From Lingula anatina (taxonomy: Eukaryota > Brachiopoda > Lingulata > Lingulida > Lingulidae): DNA of 64,000 bases. The stretch covers positions 164,927 through 228,926 of the forward strand of contig NW_019776179.1 of the NCBI RefSeq assembly GCF_001039355.2, in the 5' to 3' direction. The position numbers were made by a program, and so were the translations under genes. Every line of letters starts with the position of its first letter. The first letter of the stretch is position 1. Below, piece by piece: positions 1 to 12,000 of the stretch. Below the pieces are notes generated by a model. The model did no database searches and was not told the DNA's origin. It saw only the letters and a program-made list of their open reading frames with translations.

Positions 1-694
1 CTCATTTTTCGCTCACGCCGTGATATTGCAGTTTTAGTCAATAATTCGGCATTTTTGATCACAAATGGCAATTATCGTTTTTGAGCCCTGTTGACCCAAC
101 TTGACCCAATTGTTTTTTTTTTTTTTTTTTTTTTTTTTTTTGTTTTTTTTTCAAATTCCACCACCCTTCCATTGTAATTCTCTCATTGACTACAAAACAC
201 AAATACTGGCAGGCATGGTTTGATTTCTTTAACGTTTACAGTAAACACTATAGGCCTACATCTGCGTCACCAAGCATACAAAATTGATATTCTTTCACTC
301 CTGCACGTATTTTTCTATTTTTGTAACCTGTGCCAAAGAGTAAATAATGCCATGACACACCAGCCACCACACAATGGGTATTCCTACTGAACTGACGGTT
401 GCTATGGTTAGGTCAGCGTCAAGTTAAAAAAACAGACGTCATCTTAAAGTAGTTATAAGCGGGTAAGGGACAAATAGGACGTATTTTAGGGATTGCATTA
501 AAGCCACTTGATAGAAAAGCTGTAGGCCAGTCAAAAGGTACACTGAATAAGTGTATGTTTAACAAAGCTATTGCACCGAGAGGTATATAGAATTCCTTAA
601 AACTCATTTTGGAGTGAGTGGTTCAATACCAAAGGTACAAAGGTATCACAACCAGCTTTCTGCGCCTTGTACATTTACAAGGAGAAAGTCAGAT
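1..694. other. intergenic DNA upstream of the TRIM-NHL gene
   Basis: No gene is visible. The stretch is AT-rich and has a poly-T run at about 113-141. The TRIM frame stays open upstream to a GTG at 614, but the first in-frame ATG is at 695, so 614-694 is probably 5' UTR or intron. No TATA box was recognised. Confidence 0.5.
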
Positions 695-2515
695 ATGGCA
701 GAAGCACTGGCAGCAGCTTTCACAGATAATCTCTTGACATGTAGCATCTGTTTGGGAGAATATGAGGACCCCCGTGTGCTGTCTTGCTACCATACATTTT
801 GCTACGGTTGCATATGTGACCATGCTACACGAAAAATTACACGAGACCGGACATTTCCGTGCCCTCTGTGTAGAGAAGATATACCATTTCCAAGAGATGG
901 ACTTGTGAAACTGAAAAAAGATTTCCGTGTTCACAGAACAAAAGAACTCCTGAGTCAGCGACAGCAAGAAGAGGTCTCATCTCCAGTCAGAGAAACTGAT
1001 GAGCATGGTGTGACACAAGCCATTGCACATATGGCCGTCAGTTGTGAGAGGCATCTTAATAATGAAATAAAATATTACTGTGAAGATGATGATACTGTTG
1101 TATGTGGTGACTGTATATTAACAGAACACAGTGGACACCGTATTTCATCAGTTGATAAAGTTGCAAAAAGCAATAGGGATAAAATTAAGGGGGCTCTTGC
1201 AAAAACTGAAAAAACGATGAACAGGTTTAATGAGGCAGTTGCCATGGAAACAGCCAATGAAGGAAAAGACTCTTACCTGTATATCAGGAGAGTCACGATT
1301 AAGACCATAAGAAAACAAGCTCAGAGCATGCGCAAATTCATTGATCAGAGGGAGCAAATACTTATATCAGAAGTGAATTCTGCTTACGACAATAGAAAAA
1401 AGCAGAAAGAAGCGAGCAAGGATGTCCTTGAACTCCACCACGTCTCCTTGCGCAGTGCCTGTGGCTTTGCCCAGCAACTAATCACAAATGGCACTGACTA
1501 TGATATCATGATCCATGCAAAAGCTCTGACAGATAGACTGACGGAAATGGAAAAAACACCTGTCCCAACTCTAGACATACCTGTACAGATATCGTACAGC
1601 CCTGGTACGATATCTAATGCTGGACTGGAAGCCATGTTAGGACAGGTGACAGTAGAGTCGCAACCTTCATTAGCTGGACAAGAAACAAATCCAAGATCAA
1701 CACCACACCCTCCTGTTTTCTTAGAGAAAGCAGATTGTGTGGATTCTTTCAGTGCTAAACCGAAAGATGATAGAGCAATAAACATACTTGGAATAGCCAT
1801 AGATGAGGAACAAGTGTTTGTAGTGGATAGCGGAAATGACCGAACAAAATTGTTCACACATGCTGGAGAGTTCAAGTCTGACATTAGACTTAACAGACCA
1901 TTTGACGTGGCAGTGTCGCAGGCTGGTTTCATGTATATAACATCACAGGGTGACAAACGTGTCAAAGTGTACCAATCCAAGGGCAAGCACATAACCACAA
2001 TAGGTCAGGGTCATCTGGAAAAGCCACGTGGCATCACACTAAACAGACAAGGTCATGTGATGGTCTGTGATGGTGAAAAGAAATCCATCTTCACATTCCA
2101 TGCAGAGAGTGGACAGCTCATGAACACTATTCCACTCAGTATGTGTACGGGTCCAGCATACATTACAGTGGACAGTGTGAATGATAATATTGTAATATCA
2201 GACTGGGGCAGTAATTGTGTGTATGTGCTGTCACCTGCTGGTGATCTGCTGTACCAGTATGGCACACAAGGCTCTGGTGATGGTGAGCTGTGGTCACCAA
2301 ACGGAGTCTCTACAGACAGCTATGGTCACATCTTCATTGCTGACAGGGGTAACAACAGGATAGTGGCACTGAGTCCACAAGGACAGTATATTAGATATAT
2401 TGCCACTAAGGATAATGGGTTGAATGATCCGAGAGGATTAGCCATCAGCCCTGCTGGCCGGCTGGTGGTGGCAGTGTGGGGGGGTAAAATAAAGACATTT
2501 CAGTACTTGCAATGA
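695..2515 (+). CDS. TRIM-NHL protein (RING, B-box, coiled coil, NHL repeats), TRIM2/3/56-like E3 ligase
   Basis: Single-exon ORF of 606 aa from the first in-frame ATG. Seen: a C3HC4 RING at residues 16-59 (C16, C19, C31, H33, C36, C39, C56, C59); a B-box 2 at about 135-175 with the C-x2-H...C-x2-C...H-x2-H pattern; a Lys/Glu-rich segment expected to form a coiled coil; and an NHL beta-propeller region over roughly the last 260 residues, with repeats such as DPRGLAISPAGRLVV. No filamin domain lies between coiled coil and NHL, unlike vertebrate TRIM2/3. Family knowledge: RING-type ubiquitin ligases whose NHL propellers bind RNA or protein targets. The lack of introns fits the intronless, expanded TRIM-NHL families of marine invertebrates. 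The exact orthologue is unknown. A possible AATAAA lies far downstream at 3288-3293. Confidence 0.9.
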   Translation: MAEALAAAFTDNLLTCSICLGEYEDPRVLSCYHTFCYGCICDHATRKITRDRTFPCPLCREDIPFPRDGLVKLKKDFRVHRTKELLSQRQQEEVSSPVRETDEHGVTQAIAHMAVSCERHLNNEIKYYCEDDDTVVCGDCILTEHSGHRISSVDKVAKSNRDKIKGALAKTEKTMNRFNEAVAMETANEGKDSYLYIRRVTIKTIRKQAQSMRKFIDQREQILISEVNSAYDNRKKQKEASKDVLELHHVSLRSACGFAQQLITNGTDYDIMIHAKALTDRLTEMEKTPVPTLDIPVQISYSPGTISNAGLEAMLGQVTVESQPSLAGQETNPRSTPHPPVFLEKADCVDSFSAKPKDDRAINILGIAIDEEQVFVVDSGNDRTKLFTHAGEFKSDIRLNRPFDVAVSQAGFMYITSQGDKRVKVYQSKGKHITTIGQGHLEKPRGITLNRQGHVMVCDGEKKSIFTFHAESGQLMNTIPLSMCTGPAYITVDSVNDNIVISDWGSNCVYVLSPAGDLLYQYGTQGSGDGELWSPNGVSTDSYGHIFIADRGNNRIVALSPQGQYIRYIATKDNGLNDPRGLAISPAGRLVVAVWGGKIKTFQYLQ

Positions 2516-4403
2516 ACACTGCTCACGTTGATGCAAGACTTGGGAAACAGCAAGATATAAATTCAAGATTAAAAAAAAACATTTAAAGCACCGACAGGAT
2601 CAATAACAAGAACATTGCACAGCATGGTGACATATGTCCAAAGGCTCACGCGGGTGTTTCAAATCCAGCACAAAGCTGCTTAAAACATTATGTTGCCACG
2701 GATGTTATTCCAGTTTTAATTAGAAAGATATTAGATCCTTCGTTAGTATTGGCTAGACCAGGACTTCATAACCATGGGAAATCAGTGCCACACATGTGCC
2801 TGTCCATATTAGATTCAAGGTGAAATGTACAGAGACAAGTTTCTCCGAGAAAATATTTACATTACAAAGTTTGCCTTTGGTGTATTTTACACGTATATAT
2901 CATCATTTAGACGCAGAACGAACTGCACCACAGTGTAGATTTGATAGAGATATTGCAGACGCATAATCATTTAAAGTGTGGGGGAACAACCAAATCGTGT
3001 ATACATTTATTAACATAAGGCATTTATTTATTTGACCCTTATTTGTAAGACTACATCCCTGGCAGGATTATGCAAAGAGTTTGTGTACGGAATTTCCTGA
3101 TATTTTCGATGGTCTGTTGATTAATTAATTAGATGTAGTTAATTTATAAAGTTTGTTTATTAGTAATATTGTGCAAAAAGATATGGTGGGGTTTTGATGA
3201 TATTTAGGCAATGGTTTAATTGATTAATTAACTAATAAGTTACATAATCAATAATTAACATTCATCTGATTTATTACTTAGTTTATAAATAAACACATGG
3301 CCAGAAATGCGCAGCATTCACGCGATACGCGAGGGCGCTACAGTAGGGCTTCACATGACTCAACTAGCCAATCACAGCACAACAATAGCATCGCAAACAG
3401 ACTCTGTGATAAGTGCTCAGCCCATTGTCAAGTAGTGTTAGTTCATGGTAACAAGTGTCTGACATGTGCAGAGAAGTTTATTGTAATACATATTGTTCTT
3501 ATTGTTATATTATTAAATCTAACTCTGTATCCAAGTAGTAACTATACTGTACCAAGTCAGATATGATGTGCAGAGGTCATATATTCCAGAATAAGCCATT
3601 ACCACTAATTTATAACTTTAATTTTGTTTTATATGTTATTCTTGAAAGAGTTCACGAAAGATTATTTTAATTTGTTAAATCGTGATCTTATTCTTTTTAT
3701 ATTCAAATAATTGAATAATGTGGGTAAAATTGGTCTTCCACTTCTTATTTGCATTTTTCCTTTACTACAAGATTATTTTGGAACAGTTGTAGCATTTAAA
3801 TTTAAAATAAATAGCAATCTGAAAGAAGAATTATGCATTATTATTAAATGATGATAGGAATTTGGGATTAAGAGATTAGTTAAATACTGAGTAGTGATAT
3901 TGTCAGTCAATTTATGTAGAATCTGATGATATGATTGAAAATACTGATTGAATTCTCGGCCTTGCACTGGGCAGTTTCACATTTGTGCCAAGTGCTTTTT
4001 TGGACTCCATTGTACAGTGGTAAAAGTTCTTCAATTGCCATGAAAGTTTTTAATCAGACTCTGTATGGTGCTGCTATCTGCTGGTGCTATCGGCAACGAA
4101 TTACTTTGCCTTTGTTTCTGAGTGAATCTACCGTCTAAAATCACTATTTCTGAAAATATGTGCGTTTTGCTGAGGGTAGGCTAGGCAATACACGGCAAAC
4201 TTCTTAGTACGTGTGTACAACAGAATTTTTTTAAAAACCCTAGCGATATTTGGTCAGGAGTTGCTTGAAGCATAGCACAGCGTTGCTGTCTATCGGCATC
4301 AGGCGGTTAGTTTGTCAATAAATTATCACGAATTACCCACGAATCGCGAACCCATTCATTTTCCTATGGCAATCTAGCAACTCATTAAAAGTGCACGCAT
4401 GCG

Positions 4404-4411
4404 TGACGTCA
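4404..4411. promoter_or_regulatory. CRE-like palindrome TGACGTCA
   Basis: A perfect cAMP-response-element consensus octamer inside CATGCGTGACGTCATGCAG. It lies 1.6 kb upstream of the lipoxygenase start and 1.9 kb downstream of the TRIM stop. Known biology: CREB/ATF bZIP factors bind this octamer. Whether it works here is not shown; it may be chance. Confidence 0.3.
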
Positions 4412-4583
4412 TGCAGTGCATTTCTGGGGATGATAATAAATACTGAGATTTGATTTTATTCATTAATAAAGTGATTAAATGAATGAATGAACTAAAAACT
4501 AGCCGATACCCATCACGTTGATCATTGCACCATGATAATTATAATAATAATAATAATAAGTAAAAAGAAAAGAAAAAAACGGG

Positions 4584-4641
4584 GCTGGTTGGGAATTGAT
4601 CCCACGTGTTTGGCAGCCAAGGACGTTACCACCGAGCCAGC
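4584..4641 (-). pseudogene. tRNA-derived sequence (tRNA-Gly-GCC-like pseudogene or SINE head)
   Basis: The minus strand shows an A-box-like TGGCTCGGTGG, an anticodon-loop-like CTGCCAA (GCC at the anticodon place), a B-box-like GGATCAATTCC within GGGATCAATTCCC, near-complementary ends (GCTGGC and AACCAGC) and a T-rich stretch just after. It is only 58 nt because parts of the D arm and variable loop are missing and the anticodon stem does not pair well. It is therefore a decayed tRNA copy or the head of a tRNA-type SINE, not a working tRNA. Confidence 0.45.
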
Positions 4642-6011
4642 AAATTCTGCCATCTGATGCAGTGTTATCGACAGTATACTTGTCACACATGCCGAAGCTT
4701 TACATAAATAACTGAAGGCTAGAAAATGCCTTCAAAATATACTTTTAACAGTTAAAATCAAATTCAAACTAGGGCCACTATCTTCCCACTGCCCTAAGGT
4801 ATTGCTAACACCTGCTGTTGACAGATCGTTGCAGTTTGGGAGAAAAAACGTTTGGCTGATCCGCTATTACTATAGGTGAGATGAGCTTCCCTGTTGCAGG
4901 TCTACATGTACACTCTGATAGCTTTTCTTGTTTACATGTTTATTTATTTACTAGGCCTTCTCTAGTTCGATTTTGTCTATTGATTATTTTATTTTATATC
5001 GTTTTTATTTTAATCTGATTAAATTAAGTGTCAACTGATTAAAGTGCCTATCTTGATTTTATTACAATTTCCTGGTTTGGTCCATTTATTTTAAAGATCC
5101 ATTCATTATCCATGTTCTACAGTTTACTTTCCATGTTCTATTTGTGTACTTTTTAAAAAGCACAACGATACCTAAAACTAATAACAATTAAGTCTGGCCT
5201 CTTTTCGGCTTTAAAGCAATAATTTACCATATCCTATGATTTAAGCATGGACTCTTTATTGTGCGTGTGTGTGTGTTTTTTTTTTTTTTTTTTTTTTNNN
5301 AACAATTCAAATACATTTTTCATTACACCGTTTAACTAGAGGCTGCATTCTATTTGAGTCGTTCATGTAGGCTGCTATTTTTTGAAAAAAAAATTTTCAC
5401 ATTAATTAGTGTGAGCATTTCTCTTTCTCCCTATACATCAAAAACCTCTCACATTCTCTTCAACTACATGTATGCGTTTAGATGAGGACGACAAGCAGTA
5501 CACACAACCTACATGTAGGAGCAAATATTGAAGGGGTTTAACTACTGCCTTCCCCTAGCTCTGCTGCCACCCAAACATGCGTTCTCAACAGGAGACCCTG
5601 GTACCATTGCAATTGTTCGCACATAACTAATATCCCTCCTTAAATTTAATGAAGAACGGCATGAGAAAGTGCCATTATGTAATAAAATTGCAATCAGAGT
5701 GTGATCATTTATGCATGCGAAATAAGTAGAGCACGTACCCCGACCAAACAATTTATTCCGTGTGAGATTTTTTATGTGGTTAACCTAAAATTAACGTAGC
5801 ATTAAGTGTAATGTTTGTGTCATGCTGATATACGGCAATAACATTTCTTAACTCGTGTCAGTCAGGATCTGCGGTTGTGTCGCCACCTGTTGTCAGGTCA
5901 GTGATACTTTTAAACATATACGGGTAGCCCAGATTGTTTTGGTCTTTCCACCAGAAACGATATCGTTGTGTTTTCAAATCCTAGCCGCACCAGCGTTTCA
6001 CGACCTCCAAA

Positions 6012-8276
6012 ATGGGGAACAAGCATGGCACGTCCCTCCCTACTCACATTCTCCACGTTAAAACCGGAGACAAAAAGGGAGCTGGAACTGACGCCAATGT
6101 TGCGGTAGTGCTTCACGATGATCAAGGGAAGAAATCGGCCCCAATGACGCTGGATCGCCCCTTGAGAGACAGCTTAGAAAGAGGTTCGATGGACGCACAC
6201 CCTGTCTCTGATACCTCCGGCCTTGGTAAAATTCGGAAAATGGAAATTACAATGGACGCGTTTGGTTTAGCGCCTGATTGGTTCGTGGAATCGGTTCACA
6301 TTGAGCACCAACAGGATAAATCCATCCGTGTGTTTCCAATACACCGTTGGATCAGGCCCAAACGACACTACGTGTTTGATCACCTTGATTGCAAGCTGCC
6401 GCAAGACGATGAGCAAAAAGAACAGAGGAAAAGCGAGTTAGAAGAGAGAAGAAAACTTTATGAATTTGCGCCAAAAGCACCGGGCCTCCCAGTACAGGTA
6501 AAGTCATCACTGACGTGGTGAAGAAAATAACCCTTTTTGTAAACAGCATGAAATCTATAGATGAACGCCAATATTGTTCGCGACCATACTATTAGTCTCA
6601 GAATTTATACAATTGGACCATGAAATTGCGGTTAGAGTCATTAATTCGGAGATCAAAGTCACTAATTGGCGGTTATTATTCGCAACCGGCAATCGTCGAA
6701 TAATACTAAGGACAGACGATTCGTGTACAGGCCTCATATAACGATGGAACTGAGCGTTAACGTTTACAAGCCCTGCCTCCTGAAAAAAATGTAAAAGGCA
6801 TCGTCACCTAGATGATATCATCTTCCTTTTTTTTTATATATCTCAGTACATATTTTTTCTCTGTTGATCCGAGACGCGGATTTTATCACGTGTTTAATGA
6901 TACACTCCCCGTTGGCATGGCCGTAGTAACAGAAATAGAAATACTTTGTCGACTTTTTTTACAACTCCATTTAATCTTTAGAATTATGTTATGACATGTA
7001 TGGTTTTTATGTATTGAACACCACAGTTTTATAGTTGTAACATAGCAAGCTGCCTGTTCACAGAATGCAGGTGAACGGATTCACTCTGTAGATATTTTTT
7101 AACATTTTGCCTTACTTTATAATTTTATTATCTACCAATACACTATCAGTTTTAATATTGTTTATTTCTATGCTTTCTTTCATAATTCCATTTACTCTTT
7201 TGAATAACTTCTCAATGTTCAGGTGAACCAGTTGCCAGCTGATGAGGCAATGTCGGATGCTTACAAGGCAAGTGCGTGCCCCCTTAAATATATATAACTT
7301 ATATATATTTTGTCAAGATAGAAAGAGGAGAAACCGTGTTTTGATCGTGCCTCCAATTTCATTTCAGATAGAAAAAAAACGAATTATAACCTTCTTGGTT
7401 ATTATCATTTGCATATAAACAATTTAATTTAACTCTCAAACACGCACGTGGTGTGAGTATCACACCACCCTTACCAGCAAAAAAGGAAAAATCTTCATGG
7501 GGAAAACCAGAGTCCACCTGCTGCGGTTGAGCTGTTTCACAAAAGGACTTTAGTCCAAAAAATTGGTCTAAATTTTGGAAACAAAATATTAGTCTACTTT
7601 GTCCTAAGATCCGCTGCGGTTGAGCTATTTCCCCAGCAGTTTGGCGGACATGTCGGTTTTGCCTGGTGGTCACTCGGAGCTTGAGAAAGTGCTGGAAGTC
7701 CAAAAGGACCCCTCGGACGACCACAAGATCCAGGTCGAGATACACATGGCTTAACAAGGAGACAAACATGACTGATTATATGTTACTTACGGCTGACGGA
7801 GCAAAAAGTACATGTAATTGTGATGGAGACGAACATGTTATTTTGATGTCCGATTAATTACTGATTAAACCAACTGGGAAAAATTGTGCTTTTTATAGTA
7901 CTCAGTTGAATCTATATTTGTGTTAATGTTATATTATATTTGTTTGTTTGTATTTTAATCCATTTGTTTGTCTTTTAGCTTGTTTATCTATTTATGGAAG
8001 GGATGTGTGCTCTTGATGGTATAATTTCTCGATTGCAGTGGGACATAGAATCCCGGAAGAAAACATTGAGTCGTCAGGCAGGTTTAACCGGTCTGATGAC
8101 GCTGTCTGGAGAATGGGACAGTTTTGACGATATCTATGCCTTGTACTCCGACACCATTGGAAAACCGAGTGTAAGTCACATACCGCAGACTGCCACAAAA
8201 TCGGACACTCCGGGACAGAAAAACATGTTCTATATTTGCGAAAGTTTTAGACTATACCTAGGAAAAGACATTTCAC

Positions 8277-8307
<31 letters not shown>

Positions 8308-9020
8308 GAGAGAGAGAGAGAGAAATGATAATTCAAGTGACAAAGATCTTTTTGCCTGCAATACGGCATTTGACTCTTCCATTTTCGTCTCATCATATTA
8401 ATATCTTAACCATAATTAAATCATTTTAAGTTGGACTTATTTTATGTTTTGTATCCCATTTTTTTTATTTTGGAGATAACTATCAAGTAATATACATGCA
8501 TAAACACATTTGTCTATTATAATTAGATATTTTATTATGACTTAACTTGTACCATATGAGGCATCACAAAAAGTTCACACTGTGTCATGCAAAATTATTC
8601 TTTCATCTTTATGAAAATTTACGCCCCATTCTATATACATGTAACCGTGGATTATCACACGAGTAACACGAGTAACATGTAGTGCAGTACATATTGTAAG
8701 TACTTGGCTGTATCGTAGCATTAAAATGAATGCCGATTTATGTTCCGTCTCTGTTGATTACTACAGGAACAAATTTTGCACTGGCGAGATGACGAGTGGT
8801 TCGGTGCCCAACGTTTGGCTGGCGTTAACACAATACTTATTGCTCTATGCTCCTCCATTCCAGAGAAGTAAGTATGACTGAGGGAGAGAGTGTATAGCTG
8901 TTTAATTTCAACAACCTGTTTGCATTTTTATCAAATATTTAATTATTATTATTATTATCATTAAACTTACTATCATAATATGCTCTGTGTTAATGAGCAT
9001 GAACGTGTGTGTGGGTGGGT

Positions 9021-9061
<41 letters not shown>

Positions 9062-12000
9062 TTTGATATGATGTATGTGTATTTGAGTACGAAACTTATC
9101 ACTCCAATCAATTTATAACATAATCAACTAGAAAAGCACTTAGAGAGCGCAGACCTCCGCCAAGGCAGCAAAGTCTCCATCCAGTGCCTTTTCACCCCTA
9201 AATTTTCGATATTTTTGATGATTGATTGATTATTGGCCCACTTCTGACAGTTCCTGAAAATTTCATCAAAATCGGTCCATAACTTTTTGAGTTATGTTGA
9301 TGACAGACAAACAAACAAACAAACAGGGGTGAAAACATAACCTTCTTGGCGGAGGTAATAAAACACTACTGGTCAATTCAATCCTTATCTATTTTAATAT
9401 TTAAATAAATCAACTACTTATCGTTAATACCTAAGGTTTGGCGTGACTGCAGAAATGGTGGAACCATTCCTTGAGGGCCTCACTCTAAAACAGGCCTTGG
9501 ATGCCAAAAGGCTTTTCATAATAGATCTTAAGATTCTGGAAGGCATACGTCACAATCCAGAAACTGAGGTAAAGTGGATATCACATTTCTTGTACTTCAT
9601 GGTATTAGGCTTGTGTGGGTCACTGATTGGGTGCAATTTTGGAATAGTCACAGTTCAAAGAGGGTTGGCATTATTGAACCTATTCAAATGGATTGTCCAA
9701 ATTGACCCTCCACAAATGGGTAGGTCTTATTGAACTTCCACAAATAGTTTTATTTAAATGAAAAAATGGGTTGGTCCAATTAAACCTCTACAAATGGTTT
9801 GGCCTAATTGAACTTTAAAAATATAGGTGAATGTTTGGTGTAACAGAACCTTCACAAATGAGTTGGCCATGTTTAACCAAGACGGAAGTACATGTACGTC
9901 GAGTGAATTGATACCGGTAATTACAGCATTTTGTTTCTCTTACACACAGTACACTTGAAATAATACGTGCACGGAGTAACTACATATCTTGCCTTTTTCA
10001 TACCTACGATACACACTAAGATTGGAGTGCAGGTAAGTTCAGTGCTATAATTTATGGGCATATCTGGGACAAAGAAAGCCCAGATACACTGTATGTAGTT
10101 ATACTCCTTGCACTTCTTATTTTAAGCGCAAAAGGGACAAAATGTATGTCACAATTATTAATATTTCCGACGCATTTCCGTCTTGGGAGTTCTACCCATT
10201 CGAAGTTGTACCCAGTACCTCCAGAAACATACCAGTCCAGTCTAACCAGGCCCTGCGTTATCAACATGCTTGATATGTGGCAATGCTTCAAATACCTTAA
10301 CCTAGTAAAGGCCACGACCTCACTGCAGTGATGATTTTTATCTTGATGTTGGCATGTTAACCACAATACTTTACGATGAATTTGATCGTGTAATCAGAGA
10401 AGAGTTACATCAGCTGCGTTACGTTAAAAGAAGAAAGTATATGTATTAACAGAAATGACGAGACCTCCCAGGCCCATGCACCTGTCTTTCTTAAAGCCTT
10501 CCAAGCCACGATTTTCAACGCAATCTAAGCATGAATTGTTTCTTGTTGAACTTATCTGAGGACAATTAAATATTTGAAAACGTATATAAATGGTCTTAAA
10601 TAATACTGCCCCCTGTCCAACCTCGGTAGTCGGCCAACTTGATACAGTGTGAAAATAACGCGGGTCACGGCCCGAGAGTCTCGAAAGTCGTATCATGGAA
10701 TGAATTGCATATCTGGAAAACATGTGCTTCTAATCTTTTGCTATTTACTCAGAATTGTAACAGAGTTACATAAAATGAAGATTAAAGGTTGTAAAGGCGG
10801 GAAAATGCCGTTTACCCCGGGCAAAATCGTTAAAAATTTAGTTTTGGGAGGGAAAATCCTGGCTTGGAAGGCCTTAGGGCCGTAGGTGGGGGCAAGTATA
10901 TCTCCTGAAAAGCCGTGATGGAAATGTTCTGCGCAGAAAACGAAACATTTGAGGTAAGAAATTTGAATTTTAGAAAAATTAATTTTAAGATTAATTGAAA
11001 TTCTGACCATTTAGCGGTTTGAACGACCTCCCATTGATTTTGCAAGCACTTTCTTGTTTCTAGATCGGTGCACCTCTGGTACTGTTCTTTCAAAAAGGAA
11101 ATCAGCGTTTGGTGCCCGTTGCCATTCAACTCCAACAGGATAAGGGACCTAATAATCCGGTGAGTTTTCTAACTGTCAACTCTACTTCACCTTTCTTGTT
11201 GCAATCTTACAATCTTTCTCTGCATCTTTTTGGTACATTACATGAATGAAACATTTCGTGTATATATGTATACTTTAAGGTCGCATCTTCAAGACATATG
11301 CATCGCCGTTACATGTTTTACCTTGTACATTAAATCGATACAAGCATTTGTTCAGGGGAAAATTTCACAGGGACTGAAATCATCACAGACCGCTGATCAT
11401 TTCATCAATAATTATGAAATGAAATAAGCTCGAAGAGCTAATACGATTTTCTGGTAAGGGTCTTTTCTCTTGTTGGTAGTATCTCAAAGTTAAATTCCAA
11501 TTGTATTGTTACTGTTTGTATTGTTTTAATCCATTTATTCTGACTTACAATTGAAAGCACTAACTGCATTCAAGTCTTATTTCTAGTAAGGTTTATATTT
11601 GTATTTATATAGTCAAATGTTCACAAGCAAAACGAAGCTCTGTTTTTGCTCAAAAGTAAATAAGATAAGTCCATATGACTGAAAATTGTTATTTATTAAT
11701 GACGAAAACTAATAAGATACAAAGTAACTGGGGGGATGATATAACATCCCCCAAACTATATAACTGCAATATCATAAAATTAATAAAGTAGGTTATTAAG
11801 TGCATCAAGATTAAGTAAGAAAAATATGAGAAACCACAACAGCTATTGGACCAAAAAGTTGACTCAAATGAAAAATCTCATTCCCGCCAACCTTATTACC
11901 AGTAAGGTTTATATTTGTATTCAAGTTCAATGTGAAAACCATTCTTCAGTGTAAAAACACAGCATTTCACTAAACTTTCGGTTTCAAGTAAGATTCAATC

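Larger units (their letters stand above)
2516..6011. other. intergenic region between TRIM-NHL and lipoxygenase genes
   Basis: AT-rich DNA without a convincing gene. It contains an AATAAA at 3288-3293, a CRE-like site at 4404-4411, a tRNA-derived remnant at 4584-4641, a GT/poly-T run ending in a three-base N gap (5298-5300), and an open frame at 3297-3566 that lacks family resemblance. The last ~150 bases before 6012 are presumed 5' UTR or promoter of the lipoxygenase gene; no TATA box was recognised. Confidence 0.5.

Noticed and set aside
3297-3566. 89-codon frame with a Cys cluster and a hydrophobic end
   Set aside because: Two features suggest a small membrane protein, but there is no promoter, no recognised family, and it overlaps the probable TRIM poly(A) region.
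9001-9058. Possible regulatory GAGA element in lipoxygenase intron 4
   Set aside because: A plain (GA)n microsatellite following a GTGGGT run; no reason to assign function.
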